A stretch of DNA of 23,477 nucleotides from UBA1664 sp964531715 (GTDB lineage: Bacteria > Pseudomonadota > Alphaproteobacteria > Micavibrionales > UBA1664): positions 1 to 23,477 of the forward strand of contig CAZHEE010000014.1 in NCBI GenBank assembly GCA_964531715.1, given 5' to 3'. Each line of letters starts with the position of its first letter. Within the stretch, counting starts at the first letter, position 1. The translations under genes and the position numbers were made by a program. Shown one piece after another: positions 1 to 7,806 of the stretch. The notes beneath the pieces were generated by a model. It had not been told where the DNA came from, made no database searches, and was given only the letters and a program-made list of their open reading frames with translations.

Positions 1-32
1 AATATGCCATCCTCAATCCATAACATCGTCGA

Positions 33-239
33 TTGTTATTGCAAATGACTATAGTATTCAGGAAAAACCGTAAGACACCCGTCCAATACGACAAAATCCT
101 TTATAAAAAACGCCATAAAATGGAAAACATGTTTGCAAAACTCAAAGATTGGCGACGCATCGCAACTCGATATGATCGATGCTCACACACTTTCCTCGCC
201 GCCATCACTATCGCATGCATCATACTATGGTGGATTTAA
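33..239 (+). pseudogene. IS5-family transposase, C-terminal remnant
   Basis: The 68 residues match the end of IS5-family DDE transposases. There is an NRK-x3-QYDK stretch, then ENMFAKLKDWRRIATRYD, whose first Glu is in the position of the catalytic Glu of the DDE triad, then a hydrophobic tail ending in WWI. Only this end is present. In the same frame there is a stop at 21-23, and the printed start is a TTG with no obvious ribosome site, so it is not an intact gene. The other two frames upstream also close within about 70 bases. The upstream catalytic domain is therefore either frameshifted or outside the window. Family assignment is confident, the subgroup (IS427-like) less so. Confidence 0.85.
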
Positions 240-254
240 TGAGTCCTGAGCCTA
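240..254 (+). mobile_element. Probable right end of the IS5-family element
   Basis: Directly after the transposase stop comes TGAGTCCTGAGCC followed by TAG G. Elements of the IS427 group within IS5 commonly end with a short terminal repeat of this look just after the transposase stop, and insert at CTAG with TA duplication. The CTAG at 252-255 fits as the target. The left end and its repeat are outside the window, so the terminal repeat cannot be checked. Confidence 0.5.
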
Positions 255-3200
255 GGCAAACTGCGCCTGAATTTCGGTTTCAAGTAAATCAGATAAACTT
301 TGATTAACTCCAACTGAAGCAAAACTGACTGATGAGCCTACTCCATCTTTATTGTTTGTATTTACAAAGTTATCATTCAAAGATTTGGCCAAACTATCAT
401 CATCAGATAACAAATTTTGCAACTGAGGCGTGTTTTTACTCAGTTCATTAAAAGTATCCTGCGAAATAAATTGTAATGTTGCAACATCAGTGTCACCATC
501 TGCGTCTCTTAAAACATATTCAAAGCTATCAATTAAATCTACATTAACTGATTGTAGTTTAGCTTCATAGCTGTAGGAGCCATTCGAATTTATTTTTAAA
601 GTACCAAAATCACCTTTAATAGTTGCGCCTCGTGATGAAACACTCATTGAGCGACCTTCAAAAGAAATTTCCACGACACGACCTGGCGTATCAGCACCTA
701 ATATATCTGAGGATCCAGATCCACCGCTTTCACCAGTGATTACATTACCTTCCACGCTTATAGTGACAGGGTTACTATCCTTGAAAGTTGCATCAAGATT
801 CTGAGGATTTTGCACATCAAATGCACGACCGTTTGAATCTATTTGATTTAAACGACCAAGCGCAGCAGCATCAAGATCAATACCAACGGCAATGACTTCT
901 TCGCTTAACTGCTTAATACGAGCCACTTCATTTGTGCCGTCCGTTCCAAGAGCTTCACCCAAGGCAATATCTGCGTTCTCCACACCGACAAAGACCGGCT
1001 GATCATTATTGTTTTGATATGTATTGGTATCACCGTCACTCACAAAATACGTGTAAGTTTCTGCGCCTGCAATCGGATCATCGCTTAAGTCACCTTCTAA
1101 CCAGGCAATTGTATCTTGTAGGGCATCTTCATAATTTGTCTGAGTGACTGCAGGGAAGCTGTCAATAAAGGCTAGAGCTTCCTTGAGTTCTTTATCAGAT
1201 GTAATTGTATAAGTTTCAGGTTCAAATGCAATAACAGAAAATGGCACAACATGAACTTTAATCTTCCCGTTTTTGTAAGAGTTTAAATCACGAAGCAAGT
1301 TTGAAACTGCTGCTTTTAACAAATCAAGCCTATCACCCTCCATAGATCCTGAAATATCGAGCACAAGTGCAACATTATAATCTTTTTGTTCAGCATTCAG
1401 CTCAAGAATATTAACATCATTGCGTGCGATCGGTGCATCATCCTTTACATCAACGCGAACAAAACCCGTGTCAACATCACCATCCTTATCACGCGCTGTA
1501 ATTCCAAAAGATAGACGAATTGTATCATTAGGGTTATTGCTGTTTGCATGATCAAGAGATCCGGATAATCTGAAATCATATTGGCCGGTTTTTTCGTTTA
1601 TGCTTAAACGAAAAACTTCTTCATTCCTTGCACGACCGACATAATTATTTCCTTCAACACGGGTTATAACAGATACACCACCCGATGTCAGTTGATTATT
1701 ATCGGCACCTGTAAACGTGACAGTGCTGGCACCCGTTGCTCTAAAACTGCCCGGCGTATCATTACCAAAATTTACGTTGATAACAGAAGAGTCAGAATCG
1801 GTTGGATCCAAATCTGTTTCATCAACGGTCAGGATATCAAGTTCATCTATTACAGGGACATCATTTGCGTTAATATTGATTGTAATATTTTTAGTTGTTG
1901 TCACACTATTGTTATCAAGGCGTGTTTCTTTATCAGAAGGATCCTCGATAGACGATACAGTTACCACTAGATTTAACTGGCCAAATGCATCTTTAGGTGC
2001 ATTCAAACGAAGATTATCTAAATCGTTATTGGAGAGCACCCATTCTTTTTTAGATGAATTAAAATTTCCGTTATTGAGTGTAAAGCCATTTGGAATACCT
2101 TGAATGCGAATATTTGTTAATGCTTCCGAACCATCTTTATCTGTCAATGCAGTTTTAATGTTCAGAGCAATAGAATCGCCTGCCTCAATAATATTTGACG
2201 CCGAAACTTCCAAAACAGGTTTATCCGCAACCGCGTCGACATTGACGCCGCCGTTTGTTGAAGNNNNNNNNNNNNNNNNNNNNNNNNNNNNNNNNNNNNN
2301 NNNNNNNNNNNNNNNNNNNNNNNNNNNNNNNNNNNNNNNNNNNNNNNNNNNNNNNNNNNNNNNGATACCGCTCACATCATCCGCATCCAAAACAGGTTTA
2401 TCCGCAACCGCGTCGACATTGACGCCGCCGTTTGTTGAAGAGCTGAGTGTTTTATCTGTCACAACATTACGTGATGTTGCTGTCACAACAAGTCCTGTCA
2501 GGTCAACATCGCTGTTGGCAGGCGGGGCAAAACGCAGACCACCGTCATAATCTTCCCCTCTAGGCAGTGTGATTCTCCACGTGCCTGTAGTCGCATTATA
2601 GGTACCGTTATTAGCACCTGTCGTGATTGTCCATGAGGTATCAATCCCTGATACAGTCACCGTCAACTGCTGAGGGGCATCACCTCTGAGTGTGGCCTCA
2701 ATCGGCACAAAGACACTGTTATCTTCAAGAACCGTTGCCTGACCTTTTGAAGAACCATTGCCGTTATCGTTAAAAACTACAGTTGGCGGAACATCATTGA
2801 AGCCGAGTGAAACACGGAATGTATCTGTTGTTGTCGCTTGATTGTTGTCAACGCGTGTTTCTTCATCGCTTGGTGTTTCTGTCGATGTGACAGATGCTGT
2901 CAGATCAATCGTTCCGGCAAAATTGTTTGAAGTGTTTAAACCTAAGCCATTCAGCTTGCTTTGCGGTACTTCCCAAACTCCTGCAGACACTTCTGTTCCT
3001 GCTGTCAGGGTGAACCCTGCAGGAACACCTGAAATTGTCACAGGCCCGAGAGATTCAGACCCATCACGGTCAGTCAAAGCATTGTCAATATCAAGGGCAA
3101 CAACATTACCGCTGATACCGCTCACATCATCCGCATCCAAAACAGGTTTATCCGCAACCGCGTCGACAATGACGAGAAAAGTATCTGTGACTGAACCTGT

Positions 3201-4478
3201 TAAAATCTCTGTTCCACCTGCAAAACGGTCAACTGTCACTGTCAACGAAATATCAACATCACTGTTGAGTGGTGGTGTAAAGAGCGGGCCGCCATCAAAT
3301 GACTCATTATCATCTAAACGAATTGCCCATGTTCCTGCGACAGGGTCAAATGTTCCGCGGTTAGTTAAAGCATCTGAGTTAACCGGCGTCCACCCGTTCG
3401 GAATATCGGAAATCGTAATAATGACATACTGATTATCCACATTCGCAACAGCATCAATATCAAAGTTTATCGGCGTATCCTCAAGACCTTCAACATTGTC
3501 GACAATTATGCCTGGTTCTGGAACTTCGGGATCATTTCCATCAAAGTTTAGAAAATCATTGATAGCTTCAGGAACAGCGAAACTCAGTGAAGTTGGTGCA
3601 ATTGGTCCGACTGCATTCGCTTGCGCCAAACCAATGGCATTAACCGAGCTTTCAAAATTATTACTTCCTGCAAGCGCACCCGCCGCCGCAGTAGCCGCAG
3701 CTTCACCGGCGGCCGGCTCTAAAGAGGCCAAATCAGCCGCAGTGAGAGTTTCACCAGCGGCAGGCTCAGTTTCTGCAAGTTCAATAATCGTAATTTCGGC
3801 TGTATTCTCAGCGATATTTTCCTCAACAATCGCAATTTCTTCAAAAGAAGAAGAAAGAAGGTCGGACATTTTAATGACTGTTCCGTCAGACAATGTCATT
3901 GTTGGGATTTCTTGTGTACTCTCAATCGATGTATAATTAACAAGGATAGTTTGTCCGCCATCTGTAAAAGTAATGACCATATCGCCATTTTCATTACGCG
4001 TAACAGATTGAATATTTTCGCGTGTGAAACCGGCAACATAAGTTTTATCGCTGTCAAGTTCGACTGTAACAACCTCACCTTCAGCTTGCGGCATGTTAAT
4101 GACATTTGTTAGAGTCTGACCCGCGGCAGGCTCAATTTGCGCTACAGCAGTGTTAGTTTCAATATCTGCATTGGCAAGCATCGCTTGCGTGTCGATTATT
4201 GTTCCATCGGCATAAGCAATCTCAACCGCTCCCGCCTGTGCAACCTTAACAAAATTTGAAATAGTCAATGTCTGCTGATTTTCAAAAACAATAACGAGTG
4301 CACCTTGTTCATTAACTGTCATGGATGCAACATCATCTTGATTAAAATTAAAGAGAACGGGTAAGCCTTCATGAAGCGTCACGGTTTGACTGTTATCGCT
4401 GCATGGCATATCAATTGAAAGTGATGTAACATCACCTTTATTACAGCTCATATTAGAAGTATTCGTTGCATCAGTCAT
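252..4478 (-). CDS. Large T1SS adhesin: tandem cadherin-like repeats, VWA domain, PAAG sites
   Basis: Surface adhesin of the LapA/BapA kind, 1408 codons as drawn but interrupted by a 100-N gap, so the true length is unknown. The N-terminus has no Sec signal. Residues about 38-103 and 145-210 look like two copies of one beta-rich module, each followed by an acidic linker with EPAAG. PAAG lies at 117-120, 239-242 and 255-258, and AAAG at 264-267. Then come cadherin/VCBS-like repeats sharing the phrase DAVADKPVL. About residues 1030-1200 form a von Willebrand A domain with MIDAS motif DISGS, followed by a VCBS-like domain with YVLRDADGDTDVATL and a C-terminal tail suited to type I secretion. No clear GGxGxD nonapeptides are visible. 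The start is preceded by AAAGGGAAAAC. No type I exporter genes lie in the window. Adhesin class confident, exact function inferred. Confidence 0.85.
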   Translation of the reverse strand: MTDATNTSNMSCNKGDVTSLSIDMPCSDNSQTVTLHEGLPVLFNFNQDDVASMTVNEQGALVIVFENQQTLTISNFVKVAQAGAVEIAYADGTIIDTQAMLANADIETNTAVAQIEPAAGQTLTNVINMPQAEGEVVTVELDSDKTYVAGFTRENIQSVTRNENGDMVITFTDGGQTILVNYTSIESTQEIPTMTLSDGTVIKMSDLLSSSFEEIAIVEENIAENTAEITIIELAETEPAAGETLTAADLASLEPAAGEAAATAAAGALAGSNNFESSVNAIGLAQANAVGPIAPTSLSFAVPEAINDFLNFDGNDPEVPEPGIIVDNVEGLEDTPINFDIDAVANVDNQYVIITISDIPNGWTPVNSDALTNRGTFDPVAGTWAIRLDDNESFDGGPLFTPPLNSDVDISLTVTVDRFAGGTEILTGSVTDTFLVIVDAVADKPVLDADDVSGISGNVVALDIDNALTDRDGSESLGPVTISGVPAGFTLTAGTEVSAGVWEVPQSKLNGLGLNTSNNFAGTIDLTASVTSTETPSDEETRVDNNQATTTDTFRVSLGFNDVPPTVVFNDNGNGSSKGQATVLEDNSVFVPIEATLRGDAPQQLTVTVSGIDTSWTITTGANNGTYNATTGTWRITLPRGEDYDGGLRFAPPANSDVDLTGLVVTATSRNVVTDKTLSSSTNGGVNVDAVADKPVLDADDVSGIXXXXXXXXXXXXXXXXXXXXXXXXXXXXXXXXXXSTNGGVNVDAVADKPVLEVSASNIIEAGDSIALNIKTALTDKDGSEALTNIRIQGIPNGFTLNNGNFNSSKKEWVLSNNDLDNLRLNAPKDAFGQLNLVVTVSSIEDPSDKETRLDNNSVTTTKNITININANDVPVIDELDILTVDETDLDPTDSDSSVINVNFGNDTPGSFRATGASTVTFTGADNNQLTSGGVSVITRVEGNNYVGRARNEEVFRLSINEKTGQYDFRLSGSLDHANSNNPNDTIRLSFGITARDKDGDVDTGFVRVDVKDDAPIARNDVNILELNAEQKDYNVALVLDISGSMEGDRLDLLKAAVSNLLRDLNSYKNGKIKVHVVPFSVIAFEPETYTITSDKELKEALAFIDSFPAVTQTNYEDALQDTIAWLEGDLSDDPIAGAETYTYFVSDGDTNTYQNNNDQPVFVGVENADIALGEALGTDGTNEVARIKQLSEEVIAVGIDLDAAALGRLNQIDSNGRAFDVQNPQNLDATFKDSNPVTISVEGNVITGESGGSGSSDILGADTPGRVVEISFEGRSMSVSSRGATIKGDFGTLKINSNGSYSYEAKLQSVNVDLIDSFEYVLRDADGDTDVATLQFISQDTFNELSKNTPQLQNLLSDDDSLAKSLNDNFVNTNNKDGVGSSVSFASVGVNQSLSDLLETEIQAQFA
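2209..2440 (-). repeat. 55-bp direct repeat flanking the gap (2209-2263 and 2386-2440)
   Basis: The two 55-base copies are identical. They begin after differing bases (2208 T, 2385 A), and the left copy ends exactly at the gap. They encode the linker with DAVADKPVL plus the end of the preceding adhesin repeat. Confidence 0.9.
2264..2363. other. Assembly gap of exactly 100 N inside the adhesin gene
   Basis: A run of 100 N replaces an unknown length of sequence. Frame is the same on both sides, so the adhesin can be read across, but the residues under the gap are not real. The flanks are copies of adhesin repeats, so the gap most likely hides further repeat units. Confidence 0.98.
2364..3168 (-). 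repeat. Second 55-bp direct repeat (2364-2418 and 3114-3168)
   Basis: The first copy starts exactly where the gap ends, and both copies diverge at the next base (2419 T, 3169 A). It encodes the linker between adhesin domains including DADDVSGI. Together with the other pair, it shows that the cadherin-like modules were amplified recently enough to be identical at DNA level. Confidence 0.9.
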
Positions 4479-4583
4479 TTGTTTTCCCTTTAATCTTTCT
4501 CTTATAAGGTCGCTTGCAATTTAAACAGTTATAATCAAAATTTAACACATATTGCAAATATTAAGTTTTTATTAACTGCTATA

Positions 4584-4612
4584 GGTATACATAATATTAT
4601 CGTGATGGTCAA
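4584..4612 (-). promoter_or_regulatory. Candidate promoter of the adhesin gene
   Basis: On the minus strand TTGACC (4612-4607) and TATACC (4589-4584) are separated by 17 bases, which would give a leader of about 100 bases. An alternative closer pair is TTGCAA (4557-4552) and TATAAC (4533-4528) with an 18-base spacer. Either is plausible by eye. Confidence 0.4.
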
Positions 4613-4703
4613 GTTTTCTTTTAACTTCTTGTTAAATGTTTCAAAACAAGTTTGGTTCAAACAATGTAATAAGAGTTTATGATTTGGCAGGCTTAAAAAC
4701 GTT

Positions 4704-4731
4704 TTGACTTGACGATAGCCCTGTGTATGCT
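4704..4731 (+). promoter_or_regulatory. Sigma70-type promoter of secY-adk
   Basis: TTGACT (4704-4709) and TATGCT (4726-4731) with a 16-base spacer lie about 37 bases before the secY start. This agrees with secY being first in its transcript here, rather than inside a ribosomal protein operon. Confidence 0.65.
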
Positions 4732-4767
4732 AGCCATTGATTAATTTAAGAGAATAATGAGGTAACT

Positions 4768-6135
4768 ATGGCATCTGCCGTTGAGCAAATGGCTGCGAAC
4801 ATGAATTGGGGCGCAGTTGCAAAAGCGACCGAGTTAAAGCAACGTATTTTATTCGTTTTGGGCGCATTGATTATTTACCGTATCGGGACATATGTGCCGA
4901 TACCGGGTGTTGACCCCGTTGTTTGGGGCGAGATTTTTAATCAGCAAGGCGGCGGTATCCTTGACATGCTTAACATGTTTTCGGGTGGTGCGCTGTCGCG
5001 TATGACCATTTTCGCCCTCAACATTATGCCCTATATTTCGGCCTCTATTATTATGCAGCTCGGTGCGGCGATGATTCCGCAACTGGAAGCCATCAAAAAA
5101 GAAGGTGAAATGGGTCGTGTTAAAATTAATCAATACACACGATATTTAACAGTCCTTTTGGCAACGGTTCAGGCCTATGGTCTGGCGGTCGGCTTACAGG
5201 CTACACAAGGTGCAGGTGGATCTGCCGTGATAAATCCCGGGCCTTTCTTCGTGATGTCAACAATTATCACTATTGTCGGCGGTACAATCTTCCTGATGTG
5301 GTTGGGTGAGCAGATTACCCAGCGCGGTATCGGAAACGGCATATCACTCATTATCTTTGCAGGGATTGTTGCCGAGCTTCCGCGCGCCATTGCAGGAACG
5401 CTTGAGCTTGGGCGGCAAGGTCAGTTTAATCTGCTAGAGATTTTGGCACTCTTTACGTTAGTGGTTGGTGCGATTGTCTTTATTGTCTTTATGGAACGGG
5501 CGCAAAGACGTATCCCTGTGCAATATCCGCGCAGGCAAGTCGGCAATGCCATGACGGCGGCGCAACAAAGCCATTTACCGCTTAAGTTGAACACCGCAGG
5601 GGTCATTCCACCGATTTTTGCATCGTCACTGCTCTTGCTTCCCCTCACAATTGTCGGCTTTATGGGCGCGGAAGGTGGTGATTTTACCGCCGCTATTCAA
5701 CGCTATCTGGCACATGGGCAGCCTGCCTACATGTTACTTTATGGTGGCTTGATTGCGTTCTTCTGTTTCTTCTATACCGCGATTGTTTTTAATCCGGTAG
5801 AAAATGCCGATATGCTGAAAAAATATGGCGGTTTTGTACCAGGGATTCGTCCGGGGCAACAAACCGCAACTTACATTGACTATGTGATGACACGAATTAC
5901 AACTGTCGGGGCAATCTATCTGGTGATTATCTGTTTACTGCCAGAGCTTCTCATCGCGCAATATAATATTCCGTTTTATCTGGGCGGAACATCCCTTTTA
6001 ATTGTGGTAACGGTCACAATGGACACGGTTGCGCAAGCCCACTCTCACCTTATCGCCCATCAATATGAAGGGCTGATGAAAAAGACGAAGCTCAAAGGGG
6101 CGAGCAGCCCTCGCGGTCTGAAAGGAAGGCGATAA
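4768..6135 (+). CDS. secY: Protein translocase subunit SecY
   Basis: Core channel subunit of the SecYEG translocon in the inner membrane. The length of 455 residues and the roughly ten hydrophobic helices are normal for the family. Recognisable family stretches are YRIGTYVPIPGVDP in the first helix region, NMFSGGALSRMTIFALNIMP after the plug region, GNGISLIIFAGIV in the middle and the cytoplasmic loop ERAQRRIPVQYPRR. The start has GAGGT upstream. A five-base gap to adk indicates one operon. Normally secY follows rplO in the spc operon, and in many Alphaproteobacteria secY-adk leads into rpsM. Here the upstream neighbour is a divergent adhesin and no ribosomal protein follows adk. Confidence 0.98.
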   Translation: MASAVEQMAANMNWGAVAKATELKQRILFVLGALIIYRIGTYVPIPGVDPVVWGEIFNQQGGGILDMLNMFSGGALSRMTIFALNIMPYISASIIMQLGAAMIPQLEAIKKEGEMGRVKINQYTRYLTVLLATVQAYGLAVGLQATQGAGGSAVINPGPFFVMSTIITIVGGTIFLMWLGEQITQRGIGNGISLIIFAGIVAELPRAIAGTLELGRQGQFNLLEILALFTLVVGAIVFIVFMERAQRRIPVQYPRRQVGNAMTAAQQSHLPLKLNTAGVIPPIFASSLLLLPLTIVGFMGAEGGDFTAAIQRYLAHGQPAYMLLYGGLIAFFCFFYTAIVFNPVENADMLKKYGGFVPGIRPGQQTATYIDYVMTRITTVGAIYLVIICLLPELLIAQYNIPFYLGGTSLLIVVTVTMDTVAQAHSHLIAHQYEGLMKKTKLKGASSPRGLKGRR

Positions 6136-6140
6136 AATCC

Positions 6141-6719
6141 ATGCGCATTATCTTATTAGGCCCACCCGGTGCGGGCAAAGGAACACAAGCCAAACGCCTT
6201 GAAAAACTCTACGATATGCGGCAACTCTCAACAGGTGACATGCTCCGTGCCGAAATTGCGTCCGGTTCTGATTTGGGTCAAAGGGTTGAGACTATCATGG
6301 CGGCAGGAAATCTTGTCTCCGACGATATTATGATTGAAATGATTGCCCATCGTATTACCAAGCCTGATTGCGAGCATGGTTTTATCCTTGACGGTTTCCC
6401 GCGGACAGTCGCGCAAGCAGAGGCATTGGACGTAATGCTCCATAATCATAAGCTGGACCTTGATTGCGTGATTGAAATGCAGGTCGATGAAGCCGCGCTT
6501 TACGAACGGATAAACACGCGCGTTGTGGATGCGGATGGAAAACGTGCGGATGATACGGCGGATGTTTTGAAACATCGCCTTGGTGTCTATCATGAACTGA
6601 CCGCCCCCATCATTCCCTATTATCGTGAAAAAGATATACTCAAAACCATTAATGGCATGCAGTCTATTGAAGAAGTTTCTGCCGCAATCGACAAAATTTT
6701 AGATATTGATTCACAATAA
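6141..6719 (+). CDS. adk: Adenylate kinase, short-lid form
   Basis: Catalyses ATP + AMP = 2 ADP in the cytoplasm. The P-loop GPPGAGKGT is near residue 8, the AMP-binding stretch STGDMLRAEIASGS follows, and DGFPRT is near residue 84. At 192 residues it is shorter than the 214-residue enterobacterial type. The lid region after ERINTR is only a short loop with no zinc cysteines, as in many alphaproteobacterial enzymes. AAGGAAGG at the end of secY supplies the ribosome site, five bases before the start, so the pair is co-transcribed. Confidence 0.97.
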   Translation: MRIILLGPPGAGKGTQAKRLEKLYDMRQLSTGDMLRAEIASGSDLGQRVETIMAAGNLVSDDIMIEMIAHRITKPDCEHGFILDGFPRTVAQAEALDVMLHNHKLDLDCVIEMQVDEAALYERINTRVVDADGKRADDTADVLKHRLGVYHELTAPIIPYYREKDILKTINGMQSIEEVSAAIDKILDIDSQ

Positions 6720-6805
6720 TAGATAAAATCTGAACCAATTTTAAGAATTTCCTAAATTATTTTCCCTATCATTATAAAAGATAAAGATGATAGATCAGGG
6801 AAATT

Positions 6806-7735
6806 ATGGATATTTCGACATTATTTAAGAAAATTGAACATCGTTTTGGGCGCAATCGCCTTGGTGAATTACTGGTTCAACGCGGCGTTTTATCACCCGA
6901 GCAATTAAAAGAAGCCCTTCTTAAGCAAAAAGAAACGGGGCATTCACTCGGGCAGGTTTTAAAAGACCTTCACTATACGACTTCGTTCCAAATCAGAACA
7001 TCTTTGGCTGAGCAAGCAACCTACCGTTTCTTAAGTGCGGCAGTTGCGTGTGCCATCGGTTTATTCGCATTGTCAGGCACGCATGCAAAAGCCTCCTCTC
7101 TCAACAATGTGAAGCCAAGTGCCTATGGGCAAAATGGGAAGCATGCAATGATTCATAAGGCCGCCTATCATCCTGATTTAGCCCTTACCATGCCTGCCCC
7201 TGAATATAAGACTAAGCCCGACCATTACCCCGATTTATTCGGCAGTAAAGAAATACAATCCGAAGATATTTCAGCGTTTAAAAAATGGACGGATGTTTTA
7301 GGTCGGCTTGATACCATCAGTTTTAACGAAAGCCAAATCACACAATTCCAAAATATGCCTTTGGCGGCAAAAGTTGCGGCGGTGAATGATTTTGTGAATC
7401 GTGTCGAGTATATTGAAGACAAAGATAATTTCGGGAAAAGCGATTATTGGGCAAGCCCGACAGAATTTTTCGCCCGCGGTGGCGATTGTGAGGATTTTGC
7501 GATTGCAAAATACTCCCTCCTCAAAACATTAGGCGTGGCGGAAGACCGTATGCGTTTGGCGATTGTTCAGGATACGGTGAAGGATATTCCGCATGCTATT
7601 TTAATTGTCTATACCGATACTGGCGCGATGGTGATGGATAATCAAATCAAAACCGCACGCTTTATTGATGATATTGATCACTACAAACCGATTTATTCCA
7701 TCAATGCCAATGGTTGGTGGCGTCACCTGACTTAG
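6806..7735 (+). CDS. MshEN-like domain fused through a membrane helix to a LapG-like cysteine protease
   Basis: The C-terminal half (about 145-309) is a bacterial transglutaminase-like cysteine proteinase (BTLCP, LapG family). The likely triad is C228 (in GGDCEDFA), H263 (in IPHAILIV) and D278 (in MVMDNQ). D227 and E229 beside the cysteine match the calcium-binding residues of LapG. Residues 76-92 form a hydrophobic helix ending near HAKASS, which could be an anchor or a signal-peptidase site. The N-terminal 70 residues look like an MshEN domain (type II ATPase N-terminus, c-di-GMP-binding in MshE). The first motif is complete: R18 L19 G20, G27, L34, L38, Q41. After a five-residue spacer the second keeps L48, G49, L67 and Q70 but has S47 for Arg and H56 for Gly. 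The start has AGGG at 6797-6800. No other Met occurs before the helix, so the fusion follows from the only ATG start. Ligand binding and cleavage are inferred. Confidence 0.85.
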   Translation: MDISTLFKKIEHRFGRNRLGELLVQRGVLSPEQLKEALLKQKETGHSLGQVLKDLHYTTSFQIRTSLAEQATYRFLSAAVACAIGLFALSGTHAKASSLNNVKPSAYGQNGKHAMIHKAAYHPDLALTMPAPEYKTKPDHYPDLFGSKEIQSEDISAFKKWTDVLGRLDTISFNESQITQFQNMPLAAKVAAVNDFVNRVEYIEDKDNFGKSDYWASPTEFFARGGDCEDFAIAKYSLLKTLGVAEDRMRLAIVQDTVKDIPHAILIVYTDTGAMVMDNQIKTARFIDDIDHYKPIYSINANGWWRHLT

Positions 7736-7745
7736 GGTGGGTAAC

Positions 7746-7779
7746 AAAAAAACGGTAGGGATATCCCTACCGTTTTTTT
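7746..7779. terminator. Bidirectional intrinsic terminator
   Basis: A perfect palindrome of two 11-base arms (ACGGTAGGGAT, 7752-7762, and its complement, 7763-7773) is flanked by A-run on the left and T-run on the right. It lies between the convergent protease gene and nrdB and would stop transcription from both sides. Confidence 0.9.
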
Positions 7780-7806
7780 AATTTGTCAATATGATTAAGA
7801 AACTTC

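Noticed and set aside
2209..3168. Possible CRISPR array from the regular repeats
   Set aside because: The repeats are in-frame coding repeats of an adhesin with unequal spacing and protein-coding spacers.
1717..3936. Several long plus-strand frames opposite the adhesin
   Set aside because: They are shadows of the repetitive adhesin coding strand, with Ser/Thr/Pro-rich translations and no ribosome sites.
6766..6793. CTATCAT/ATGATAG inverted repeat just before the fusion protease gene
   Set aside because: A 7-base stem in AT-rich DNA can occur by chance; it could be an operator but nothing else supports it.
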